NCBI GenBank assembly: GCA_002099365.1
Contig: MSED01000005.1
Span: 1,612,001 to 1,676,000 of the forward strand
DNA from: Phialophora verrucosa
Taxonomy: Eukaryota; Ascomycota; Eurotiomycetes; Chaetothyriales; Herpotrichiellaceae
Length of the DNA stretch: 64,000 nt
Direction of reading: 5' to 3'
Of this stretch, positions 12,430 to 23,000 are shown piece after piece. Position 1 is the first letter of the stretch; every line of letters starts with the position of its first letter. The position numbers and the translations under genes were made by a program. The notes beneath the pieces were generated by a model that was not told the DNA's origin, made no database searches, and was given only the letters and a program-made list of their open reading frames with translations.

Positions 12430-13299
12430 TCAAGCTCGGGCACGAGCCCCGCCTCCATTGTGAATGCATGCCACAGCCTTCCACCTGGGTCGCGGAATCC
12501 CGGGCTGCTGGCTCACCTTACAGTGTGCTTCTGGGACAATGGTCCATGATCCATCCATCGGCAGTGCCCGAGGGGGATCCAGAGGATCAGTTCTAAACTC
12601 ACCGTAGAGCTTACACCAGCTGCGGCACTGCTTCGGTATCAACTTGGCTTGATTAAGATCACCGTCCAGCCAGCACCATGGTGAAAGACTGCTTCGCTGT
12701 TGCCCTTCCGGTACGAGGGTTGAACGGATGATCCATTGTCGATCGGTATGCCGATGACGCATCTGGGGCAAGGACTCTGGCATCACTTCCTTGGTTCCGT
12801 TGCCAGAAGATATTCCTTCAGGACCAAAGGAAGCAATAACCCACCCAACGAGAGCACCGCCGTGCCGATCGAGCCCGTCACCATTGCCTACGAGTAGCGT
12901 CCAAACAATGTCAGGCATTTCTGATGCCTGGCAAAGGCGATCCTGAAAGGGTGCCGAGTATCGTGGGTCAAGCAACGACTTGGACGGGCATTCCTGGAGT
13001 ACCACAATCGGCTTGTCATTGCTGGACTCTCGGCGCCGTAGATTTACGAACGAGACCACGTCAACAATCTCACCTTTGATTGCGACTTGACGATGCAGAT
13101 TTCCTTGTTGAGCTCTGCAGAAAGGCGGTGTTCGGGCTGTGAGCTCTTGGACCTCGGGAATTGACAGCCCAAGATCTCCATGTCTGAATTCATCCAGGAC
13201 CGGCTCATGCCTGAGGCATTGAGCGACCACACGCACTTCACCCGACACGCCTGATCCGATGGCCTCAGGAATCATCGACGACGAAATCGTCTCCCCCAT
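12430..13299 (-). pseudogene. Possible remnant of HET-like (heterokaryon incompatibility) gene
   Basis: A 289-codon frame from an ATG at 13299; the frame continues upstream only to a GTG. Codon choice looks like coding sequence in its first two thirds. The segment KGEIVDVVSFV, then FQDRLCQASEMPDIVWTLLVGNGDG, loosely recalls the region after the HET domain in fungal incompatibility proteins, where a 'W-x-TL-x-GN/DR' pattern is common. No HET domain is seen further upstream on this strand, and the last 60 or so residues look non-coding. It may be a decayed gene fragment, an unrecognised gene with missing introns, or a chance frame. The assignment is inference. Confidence 0.3.
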
Positions 13300-14135
13300 G
13301 GCCGGTCGGGTTGAAGACTGACCTCGGCTTCGGAAAGTTTCCTTCCCCGCAAAAACGAATATTGACCGGGACACAAGGGCAATCTACGACTGTCTGTCGG
13401 GTTCCATGATCTGAGACTCCTCACCGCAATGTTCTGACCTCGCTCGGCAGGAATGCGGTGATGTTTCAAAGCAGACGGCGAGATTTTCACAGAGTCAGAG
13501 ATTGACGATTGCGCAACCGCTGACTTGATGCCGCCACAGAGATTCGACCGCCTACAGTATTCTGCCATTTGCCCTTGCCTCTCTCTTGCCACCAATTACC
13601 GTCGCATCATTGGCGACCAAGAGGGAGAAAATCTTCGAATCATGTGGGAGTCATCTCTTTCGCATGTGGCATTGTGCGGGTAAGCCGAATAGCTGGGTGC
13701 GAGTGGAGCGTGTGCGTACCCGGTATTCAATGCAGGGCCCTTCCCTGGTGTCACACACCCACTGCTGTTAATGCATTTCGGGCTCTTGATTCCGAAATCA
13801 ATGAGGCGGCAAACATAGTGGGTGACCTGTCAGCACGAAGTCACAATACCAGTTTGACACACGAATAACCGACTCAATACGCAGGATAAGATACTCGGTC
13901 ATATTCTTGTCGCTCGATCAATCATAGGGGACAGTTTGCGTCCTCGGCTTAGCTGGGCGGACACACTCCGGACGAGGACGAAACTCGCCGTTTGCCTCAT
14001 GCAGAATTTCTTCTCGAAGCAACCAAGTCGACCGGATTGGGCGGCTCCGCATCACGTTGGGGTACTCCTACGAATCCATGTCCTTGCTGATCAGTGCGTG
14101 AAGATTGAAGATTGTCCTTTTGCTCCACCGGCCGG

Positions 14136-14149
14136 TACTCGTACTCGTA
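14136..14149. repeat. Tandem TACTCG repeat
   Basis: TACTCGTACTCGTA, two overlapping copies of the octamer, is followed within 10 bp by an ACGAGTA half on the other strand sense. Confidence 0.75.
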
Positions 14150-14275
14150 CCCACGAGTAAGCTGAACGGGTTTCGGAGCCAAGATTCATATTGTTCAACG
14201 AGTCACTCACTTGCTCGTAGAAGAAGGCTCCCTCGCCGTCGTTGTCAATCCGACCACTTCTACTGGAGTACCCTG

Positions 14276-14301
14276 TACGAGTACTAGTATTCATACTCGT
14301 A
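14276..14301. repeat. 26-bp inverted repeat, copy 1
   Basis: Arms TACGAGTA (14276-14283) and TACTCGTA (14294-14301) flank a 10-bp spacer, CTAGTATTCA. The same architecture, with a spacer differing at two positions, recurs at 15737-15762. Confidence 0.85.
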
Positions 14302-15571
14302 GACTAGACAGCAACTTGCCACAAGACAGGTCGGCACTTCGTCGCGTAGAGACACGCGTTCTCCAATCCAATCTCGTGCGACACGGTCCATCAGTACAAA
14401 GTACCGGGTACACTCGAGGCAAGAACTTGGAGGTCATGCACCCCACAATCTGCACTGACTCCAACTGCACTCCAGACTCGGCAGACGATCATCCTTTGTG
14501 ACACGATGGTTTCGTCAGTCCAAGGGAAGGGGCAGAAGGCCGCCCAATACTCGTACCCTGTGGCATCCCTTGTCTGTCTGCACCGACTCCTTGACAAGCC
14601 AAGGTTCACCGAGGAAGACACGCTATGAGGACGGGTGCGCGTACTTGGTCCAGCGTTGCGACCTGTGGAACATCCAGCAAGGGCGAGAGGCTCCCTATCG
14701 CCTGACCAGGTTCCAGAATTGCGAGACTCGCAATGATCTTCTGGCATGTCTAGACCTTTCTACCGTGTGGGCTCTAGATCACCAGGCGGCCAGGCGGGAC
14801 TTTCCACCTCGGCCCAACTCTGCTCCTCCACAAATTCTTCCACGATCCTCTTCACGTCCGCCGGACCCACCTGACCGTGCTTGTACTATGTATTAGGGAA
14901 TCTCCTGATGTTGCTCCTTTGAATGAAACACGTCCCAATGTAAAGTAGCCCATCGAGGCCCAATGGCCCCAAGGCCTAGTGCCCAAGGCGTCAAGGGATC
15001 AGGCCTTAGCGCCCCAGCTTTCGGAATCCACCCCTAGTACTCGTAAACGGGGGTATATCTTGGGGAATCCTCGGTACGGTACCTCTTACCCTGTAGGGAC
15101 TAACTTACGCTGTGTGGCGTGTACCGAGTACTTTGGTACGTACAGTGCCTAAGCTAACTGTAGGCGACTCGCCGACACTTCTCAAATCACCCTTTGCGTC
15201 TCTCGCTTGGTCGGATGACGAACCAACCCCCCTTTCTAAGCCGCACAGCACAGGAGAGCGTAATGTTCCGTGGTGAAAGAGGAAAAGACTTGACTACTGT
15301 CGATTGGGTACGGGGTACATAATACTTGAGTTATGCATGGCTACCTTGTGCTTGCATAGCAGTGCCGTAGCCTTCGCTCTCTGGACGCCGTGTGTGCATT
15401 GTGTACAAGGCCGGAATGTCCTGGGAGGTACCGAGTACATTCTGGACTCTCGTAGCCCAACGGCTCCAGAAGCCTGGGTGCCGGTGGATGCGCGCAGAGG
15501 TCGCGAGAAGTCCACTTCCGGCTCTCTGGGGCGCCATCCGATGAGAATCCACAAGGAGACACAGGACCCAG

Positions 15572-15603
15572 TACGAGTACTCCCTGCTTCGTAGCTACTC
15601 GTA
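15572..15603. repeat. Inverted octamer pair with 16-bp spacer
   Basis: TACGAGTA at 15572-15579 and TACTCGTA at 15596-15603 form an inverted pair like the two 26-bp elements, but with a longer, unrelated spacer. Confidence 0.75.
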
Positions 15604-15736
15604 CTGTGGTGTCGGTCAGCTCTCCCTTCCATTGCTATCCGATCTCTCGATCGAGCTCCATCACCAGTGATCTACAGTACCCCGTACGGAGTACTGTGTA
15701 CTCGTACACGCACTCGACGGCTCACAACACTCTCTT

Positions 15737-15762
15737 TACGAGTACTAGTACTCCTACTCGTA
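15737..15762. repeat. 26-bp inverted repeat, copy 2
   Basis: Arms TACGAGTA (15737-15744) and TACTCGTA (15755-15762) flank the spacer CTAGTACTCC. The left arm and spacer also form a perfect 14-bp palindrome, GAGTACTAGTACTC (15740-15753). It matches copy 1 at 24 of 26 positions. Confidence 0.85.
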
Positions 15763-16342
15763 GCTCGTGAGCATGTCAGTCACCAGCACGTACTCCTAGC
15801 AGACAGGGCTAGGCTCGCAGAGACTATTCCCTTCCATCCGCACCCGCGCTTAATCCATCTCCCCGCCGTTAGCTCTGCTTGCTACGAAGGCACAAGGGCG
15901 ACTTGTTACACACTACGACGCCCTCTAGTCATTTACCCGGGACCGCGGGCCATCGATGAACAGTCAGCGCGCCAACTGGATTAAGAAGCCGCCACCCTTG
16001 GCGCCGCCGTGGTGCTCTGGCCTCGCCCATTGTCTCTTCTCACCACCGGGTATTTACGAGTACATAGTACTCGGTAGTAGCACACTAATTGATGATGCTA
16101 CCAGACTCACGGCCCGGAAGGGGGATTACAAAGGTCACATGGCCTTTCACACGCTCGGAGACAACAACATTGAGACCCCAGGGACTTGCCGTCCGGCTAT
16201 CCGTCTCCACGCAACTACGAGTCAAGCACGGCTACGAGCACTCGTACCTGTGGTATGTCGTCGGTGATTGTGAATTTCTGTCAGAGCGGGAGCCAGAGCC
16301 AGCGCCCAGTCCATCGGTTCTCGGATAGACGTCCGTACGCAA

Positions 16343-16367
16343 GCACGCACGCACGCACGCACGCACG
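16343..16367. repeat. GCAC microsatellite
   Basis: Six perfect GCAC units are followed by an interrupted extension (GGAAGCACGCACGAACGC) to about 16385. Simple-sequence repeat in noncoding DNA. Confidence 0.9.
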
Positions 16368-17150
16368 GAAGCACGCACGAACGCAGTACTACGAGTAGAT
16401 ACCTCGTGCTGTCCTCTCACAGTGGACGAATTCAGCCTCAGCGTCAGCCTCTGGAATCCGTCGTGACCGGCGCCCGTATATCTCAAGGTTGTTCTTTGGC
16501 GGCGTTTTAAGCTTTTCGGGTTGTCGGTGTTCGTCTTTTTCTTCAGGTCATCAGGCAGCCCTACCGCCAGTCACCTGTCGCCAGTCGCCTCGCCAGTCAC
16601 CGCTCCCGCGCCGTGTCCGGTGGCCGGTCTACATATGTAGTACCGCTTTCGGTCCACCTCCGCATTCGTGAAATGTTCACTTGTGCTCTCGTGCCTATTG
16701 TGCATATCCAATCTACCAAGCACGAGCCTGCTTGCCTACCGAGTATACTGTGTACTCTTCGGGCCCGAGTATCAGTACTGAACCCCGACTCGGCACTTGA
16801 GACCACCCTCGCGGCACTGTGCCGAGTCAGTACAGAGTCGCAGAGTCACAGAGTTACAGAGTGTAGAGATGTAGATGTACATGTTTCACGTAGAGTACCT
16901 GCTGCATGAACTCTTTAGCTACGCCCCTTAGGTAGGAACAGGACGCAGGCTCGGTCCCATCCTTTATCCTTAGGTAGGTACGAGTACACAGCGCCTAGAG
17001 TGTCCCAGTAGTATGCTACTGTACTGTACCGAGCAATGTGCCTGACTATCCTATGTACTCATACGCTACGCGATAAGCGACCCGTGGTGTGTATCTCCGA
17101 CCCAGACTCCTGTCGAAAGAGGAAGCTTGGGAATGCTGTCCCACTCTTCA

Positions 17151-17254
17151 CCTCACTTCACTTCACTCTTCACCTCGCTCCGCCTCACTTCGCCTCCCGC
17201 AGACGGTCTGGCGACTTGAAAACACACTGTGTGTGATCTGTGTGTGTATGTGTG
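17151..17254. repeat. Pyrimidine-rich track and TG-repeat
   Basis: A CTTCAC/CTTCGCCTC-type imperfect tandem (about 17151-17202) is followed by ACACACTGTGTGTGATCTGTGTGTGTATGTGTG-like sequence (17222-17254). Low-complexity noncoding DNA. Confidence 0.8.
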
Positions 17255-18402
17255 CTCCCACAATGGCGAATGTAACGGTACGAAGGGGAGCCAAGCGATA
17301 TTAGTGACGGAGGACTGTACGTAGCCAGAACCCGCGCGACCCGCGCCCCGCGACCCACGGCCAGCAACCCTCTGAGTACTTACGACTACATCCTTGGTAC
17401 TTACATAGTACATTCCCTTCACTCACATGTACACAGTACCTGACACGCTGGGGCACTACGTCCCATGTAACGTGCCAATGCCGATGCCGTAATTCAGCCG
17501 GGCTTCGATTGCCATGTTCGGAAGAACATTGAAGTCGGAGCCTTGGAAGAGTAGTGCTACGACGCTTCCACGTTAGGTGTGGCATCTGGAACTTTCGGAG
17601 GCGGGAGGGGGCAAAACAGCCCTCGAGAGCGACGCTGGGCTGGGCTGGGCCGGGCTCTGGACTGCTGACGGCTGGATGCGCACGCTGGCTGCACACGCTT
17701 GGATGCTGTGCTTGGTCGGTTAGCTAGCTTACTGTAGGTGTTACGGTAGAATGGCAAATTGGAAAATGTCGAGGTACTCACATGAGCACACCACCATGCA
17801 TGAAAAGTGGACAACTCATCAGCGCCCTGTCAGCTGAAATCCCCGTCCAATCATCGCCGCCGCCGTTACCTGATATTATTTTGTGCAGAATTCCGTGAGG
17901 AAAAAGAGTCGCTGCAGTGTCTCAGCAGAGAATTTCCCTGCATATTATTGGATGCTAATCGTAGTGGTACACGTTCAACCTCAGTCTCATCTGCCCTCCT
18001 GCAAAAACTGCCACCGAAGTTGTAGCCCGAGCTATCTGGTATATCGGAGTATAGTACATGTCGGCGAAATAGCAGAGCATTACCCATTGATGGAACGACG
18101 GCTCGGTTCCAAAGCCTCCCTGATGACCGTGAGGTCCAGTGGCTGTACATGGCGCTCCTTGCCTCGCAGCAAAAACGATCACTTTTGAGCCACCTCCCCA
18201 AGAAAAAAATAGAGGCCCGAGATGCGCCTTTGTACGTGGATGGGGCTAGGCCACACCATCCTTGCGGGAGTTCCCACGCCCGCTCATCATGAAAGGAAAG
18301 AGTCGTAAAGCACATTAATAACATGATCCGCTCGGAACGCAGACGAGAAAGCCAAGAATAAAACAAATTCAAGCGTGATAGTGGACCGGTGCGCGTGAAA
18401 TG

Positions 18403-20049
18403 CTACCAGCCTGTGGTGTGGTACTCCCAAGTGTTGTCGACAGTCCAGTTTTCGTCTCGCGATGTGTCGAGGACCGGAGCAGGACCACCTGTTGCCCGGC
18501 CGATGTTTGTAAGGTTGGCCATGGACTGAGCGTTTCTGCTTCGCTTGAGGAAGGCGTTCGCGGTGTGAGATTTCTCTTGCCTCTCCAGAAGCAGGTTTCT
18601 CCGTAAGGATTCAGTCAACTCTGTAGACAACATGTGAATTCTTGTTGTCCTGGGTGAATGGGCCAGTGATTTTGATGATCTCGGAGGCGGGACGGCAATG
18701 GGCGGTCGGTTTGACGATTGCATCACCATGCCATCCTCATCTTCCGGAGAGTTTGCCATCGATGGTGCCTGTGGGGGAGATGACTTTCTGGACCGGTACA
18801 GGGCGGGTTGGGAATAAGCGTGAGGAAGGCCACCTTGGCCCTTATGGAGAGCCAAAGTCAACATAGAACGACGTGAAACCAGGTCAGGTCGACTCTCGAC
18901 CCTTCGGAAAAGATGTGGCTCCTGGGACGGCTTTCCGTCATCCGAGTTTGAGTCTTCCCAATCATCGGCATCCTCCTCGTCTTCGTCGATAGCTGACTCC
19001 ATGACCTCGTCGGTATCATCCTCCTCGTCGCTGCTTTCGATGGCGCCCTCGTCATTTTCAGCGTCCTCCTGGATTCGTCGCTGTGCAACGACATCCCGGA
19101 ATGAGGTTCGCTTCGGTTGAAGCTGACTTTTCGCTCCGGATAAGTTCTGTCTGCTTAGGCTTTGAGACAGAGAGCTTCGCTGCGGGGGGGCCTTGACAGA
19201 AAGCACTCGCTGCTCAAAGGAAGATTCATCGTCCTCGGACGATCCACCTAGAGTGAACATGGCTGTTGCTTTGAGGGCAGTCTTGCTTTGAGGAATGAGC
19301 TTGGTGGAAGCAACCGGCTTGAGACTTGAGCTAATGGCTCGGGATCGACACGAGGACGCCACTGGCGAGAATCCGTGAACGACAGATCCACTTCGGATGA
19401 GTCCGTCAGAGGAGACAGAAGTGTCGGAGTCGCGGTGCTCGCTCTGGCGCTGAGTACTTATTGTTGCGGTGGTGGTGTTGGAAAGGCATGATTCGGTGGA
19501 GTCTTGAAGGTTCTTTGCTTCGATCTCATGATCGGCTTCCGGCACCAGTTGCGACTCGGGTGGAGTCTGTTTCTGAGTTGGAATGGACTTGGTGAAAGGA
19601 GGACTGGCCTCTAGTGAGGGGGATAGAGGGCCCAGATCGGTCTTCTCTTGTATCGTGGCCACCATTTTCTCCAGTGTAACGGGGCTCAAGTGGCGAGACT
19701 TGGAGAGCGAGCTGGCGCAGTCGTGCTGGGGAGGCGACTTCGATCTGTGTCTGATCTTCACCGGTATCGACTTCATTTCGGCCAAGCTGTCACTTGACGA
19801 CCATGAGCTCGAAAGTGAAGGCACTTGGCTGGCGCGGGGCGGGTTGTCAATGGGAGTGACACACAGGGATTCTCTGGACCAGACTCGCCAACTCAGATTC
19901 TCTAACCGCGGGCCTTCTTCTAAAGTCTCTGAGCATTTGGAAAAGATCGACCACATCGCCATCAGACTGCAGGCGTTGGAGGGATCAATGTAGTGCATCT
20001 TGCCCCTGTCGAGGGACAGTACTGGGGGCGCATTTAAGCGCGAAGGCAT
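18403..20049 (-). CDS. GATA-like/DUF3295 regulator (Mks1-like)
   Basis: Single-exon gene of 548 residues. Residues about 20-60 (ACSLMAMWSIFSKCSETLEEGPRLENLSWRVWSRE) match the short AreA/GATA-like domain (formerly DUF1752) that occurs at the N-terminus of fungal nitrogen regulators and in Mks1, a negative regulator of nitrogen and retrograde signalling in yeast. The rest is Ser-rich and disordered, with an acidic block (EGAIESSDEEDDTDEVMESAIDEDEEDADDWED) and DUF3295-like pieces: FTLGGSSEDDESSFE, RRSMLTLALHK, and near the C-terminus ELTESLRRNLLLERQEKSHTANAFLKR. No GATA zinc finger is visible, so direct DNA binding is unlikely. The start is the ATG at 20049. It is isolated between two long gene-free stretches. 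Confidence 0.82.
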   Translation of the reverse strand: MPSRLNAPPVLSLDRGKMHYIDPSNACSLMAMWSIFSKCSETLEEGPRLENLSWRVWSRESLCVTPIDNPPRASQVPSLSSSWSSSDSLAEMKSIPVKIRHRSKSPPQHDCASSLSKSRHLSPVTLEKMVATIQEKTDLGPLSPSLEASPPFTKSIPTQKQTPPESQLVPEADHEIEAKNLQDSTESCLSNTTTATISTQRQSEHRDSDTSVSSDGLIRSGSVVHGFSPVASSCRSRAISSSLKPVASTKLIPQSKTALKATAMFTLGGSSEDDESSFEQRVLSVKAPPQRSSLSQSLSRQNLSGAKSQLQPKRTSFRDVVAQRRIQEDAENDEGAIESSDEEDDTDEVMESAIDEDEEDADDWEDSNSDDGKPSQEPHLFRRVESRPDLVSRRSMLTLALHKGQGGLPHAYSQPALYRSRKSSPPQAPSMANSPEDEDGMVMQSSNRPPIAVPPPRSSKSLAHSPRTTRIHMLSTELTESLRRNLLLERQEKSHTANAFLKRSRNAQSMANLTNIGRATGGPAPVLDTSRDENWTVDNTWEYHTTGW

Positions 20050-23000
20050 TTCGCTTGAGGTGTCGACTGTGCAGTCGCAGGAGAAGAGGCAGTAGGTGAG
20101 TCGGCGCCGAAATGTATCGTGGCGAGGGCTTCAGGAGAGTCGCAGATGGTGAAGGCGAAGGTCTACAAACGGATGGGAATTTGGTGGGTTCGGCGTGTGT
20201 GACGCAATACGAGGACCTCGGGCCGATCAACGGGGACGCCTTCAGACGGTGAGTTGACGCAGGCGACAGGAAGATCAATGTCGAGACAATCTCTCAACGT
20301 GTGTCGAAGATGTGCAACTGCAGTTGGGGACGTGCCAGGGCGGGAAATATGGTGGTGAGGTGAGTGTCAGAGCGCGGTTACTGAAGAGACGTGCGGGAGA
20401 AATGGTGATGGGGCTTTGCGGATGGGGAAGGACGGTATAAGGACGACAAGCCGGAGGGCAGGACTACGCCAGGGCTAAAAGGTGTGAGTTGCAAGGAGCA
20501 GGGCACAAGGCACGAAAAAAGCGACCAGGGGGGTGGGCAGCAGAACCCGGCGCTCGGGTGGACAAGGTTTCGAGAGGGACCCCCAACTTGACCGTTTTCA
20601 CTTTGCGACCTCCGTGAACAGAAGGAAGCCAGCCCAGGGGACTAGGCGAGAACTTGCCAGTGGAGGTGCAGGGTTCGAGACACGAGGGAAAAAGTGGGAG
20701 AAGGCCTCTCTGGGAAAGGCCAAGGGGCGACGTTTGCAGCAACCCACTCGTCAGATCAAAACAGCTTGTAATGACGAGACAGCAGCACCACGCTCGGTCT
20801 GCGCTCGGGGTGAATTTTGGCTCCTTCTGGGAAATGGGGGTGCTTTCTGTCTTGGGATTGGGACGCGGGCTGCTAAAACCGCTGCTCCACAGGCCAGTCC
20901 TTGAAGCCCATCACAGCCCCGAGCGCTCTCTCGGTCGCCCGAATGGAACACCCGTCCAGGCACCAAAGTGCTGGTGCCAGGCACCAATTGGGCGCTGGAC
21001 TTTCTGTGTTCACGTAACCCCCCGAGTCCATCGTGCTACTTGTTCGGCGTGAAATGTCCCACCCACTGATTCGCACCTCGTCCGTCCTGCTGCAGTGATA
21101 GGGAGCCGCTAGCCAGACGGTTAAGGGTGGCATTGCGACGCAGCGTGCGGGCCTCGAAGGAGTCTCGCCGGTCACATGCCCGATTATTGTTTCTGCCTCA
21201 GCCACACATCTGGCCCTCTCAAATCGCTGTCGGGTTCGAGAAGCGACTGGCTGACTCGTAATACTCGTAGTGACAGTGCCAGGCTCGCTTGGGATACTGT
21301 GTCGCGAGACTGTACTACTCGTAACATGAGAACAGCCAGAGGGCGAAGGGATCCTCTGTTCGATCCAGGTGCCAGAAACGGTCGGGGCAGCTGACTCGAC
21401 TCGCACGAATGAATTAAGGGACGACTCCCGTTGTTATTGGGCAACCGATGGGTGAATTTTGGATTGTGCCGAAAGGGTTTTCCCAGCCACGACGACTATT
21501 ACCTGAGCGAGGCCTTGAGTAAGCATGTCACGCTTCAGAGCATGCGGCTCCCGCTTCCCCGTCGACACTAACGAGGCTCCCCAGAAGGCGCGTCAACAGC
21601 GCAAAACAAACCCTGTGAGTGGTTCGGAACCGAGTCACCTGGACAATTGTTCCATCCGCACGTGGAACTCCCCCTCGAAAATCTTGCTTTGACATGTGCT
21701 CATCTTTTCCTCATGTGTTCGGCCTGCTTGACCTGTGAACGACTGACTTACGCTTGGGCCACGGTGACTCGATCTCGAGATTCGAGGGCATGACTTCTGG
21801 CTACTGTGACAGTCGCATGGTGACCTTCCACGCGATGGGTGGTGCGGGAAGATTGTCCCTGAGTAGCCAGGCCAGGGCCAGCTCAGTAGAGTTTCTCGAT
21901 CTTCAAGCTTCGCTGCACTGCACGGCGCTGCTTGTACAGCAAAACAGCCCGAGCAAAAGTGTTAACAAAATGCCATCCGTCCGAGGTCCTGGACGGCGTG
22001 AATCACATCCACCTCCTACACCCACGCGGACTTTTGAAGCGGCCAAGTTCAAGCCACACTGTAATTATCCCATCCAGCTCGAGTGCCAAACTGTTGGCGC
22101 TCAGTTGAGTAAGAGTTTACAAGCCTCCCATGCTGTGTGGCTACGAAGAGGCGTCCATTCAACCGCATCGGCAAGCCTCTGACCTTCGGGGCTTTTGCCT
22201 CTGTTGCGGGAAACAACCGACTGTCCCGGTCACTGGTCGGCTCCCATTTCCTCAGATAACTTTCCCTTTGCGCACATTATCGCAATCCTTGTACTCACCC
22301 GCCCCCGTAAATGCAAACCTGAGCGTGGTTTCCCCAAGGTCTTTACCCCAGCCAAGTTGGTCACACTATCAACTCCCAAGACTCTGGCAAATCCAGCAAG
22401 TGATCAACTGGCAGAACCGAAGCTCGATCTCGAAAAGGAAGAAACCATTGCCGATTCCGCAAAGGTTGACACAGGACCACTGACTTATAGCAACAACCTT
22501 TTCACCTTCGCCGGGCCCTTTCCGACCGCCGGACTGCTTCCTTCCTCTCAGCAAGGGGGACAACCGGTCCCGCAAACCATTTACCCGGGGTTTAGCTGCT
22601 GCTTTCCAGGTCTTCGCTTCGTGATAGCTCAAGGCCAACGACCTGTGGATTCTAAGTATCGTTTCGGTGGCTGATTGCAATTGCTGCGTGGGGACCTCAC
22701 TAGGTGAACGGACTATCGGGCGGAACAGTTTTGATAGATGCCGGACAGCTTGGAGAGATAGGCTATCTTCAGTCCTGTGATACAAGTACTGGCCCTTCGG
22801 TACGCCCCACATGCGGGCAATGTTGCCCGTCGCCCAACGGCGATGAGCGGAACATCTGCGAGTAGGAGATGCACACCTGGAGTAGCACACTCCTCCTTGC
22901 CGAGAGCTTGCAGCCTTGCCATTCGTGCAACTCGGCCGGAAACGAGAGCCCAAAACTGCCACATCCGTCGATCTCAGAATGCACCTTCGTTGCATTTAGT

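Larger units (their letters stand above)
13300..18402. other. Gene-free stretch rich in TACTCGTA-type octamers
   Basis: About 5.1 kb without a supportable gene. The longest frames (100-170 codons) overlap one another and show no domain. It holds the highest density of TACTCGTA/TACGAGTA motifs in the window, two near-identical inverted repeats, a GCAC microsatellite, a TG-repeat and a pyrimidine-rich track. The last 400 bp are probably the 3' untranslated region of the Mks1-like gene. Confidence 0.55.

Noticed and set aside
17866..18372. 168-codon minus-strand frame just downstream of the Mks1-like stop
   Set aside because: No family resemblance; more likely 3' untranslated sequence of the Mks1-like gene.
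8862..18402. Regional centromere or transposon-derived block as explanation of the gene-poor stretch
   Set aside because: The sequence is not AT-rich, shows no RIP-like bias by eye, and contains no transposase or reverse-transcriptase remnants.
20660..20690. GGTTCGAG sequence as a tRNA T-arm
   Set aside because: No matching acceptor or anticodon stems around it.
22369..22995. 208-codon minus-strand frame
   Set aside because: No domain, overlaps comparable frames on the other strand, and lacks flanking splice or homology support.
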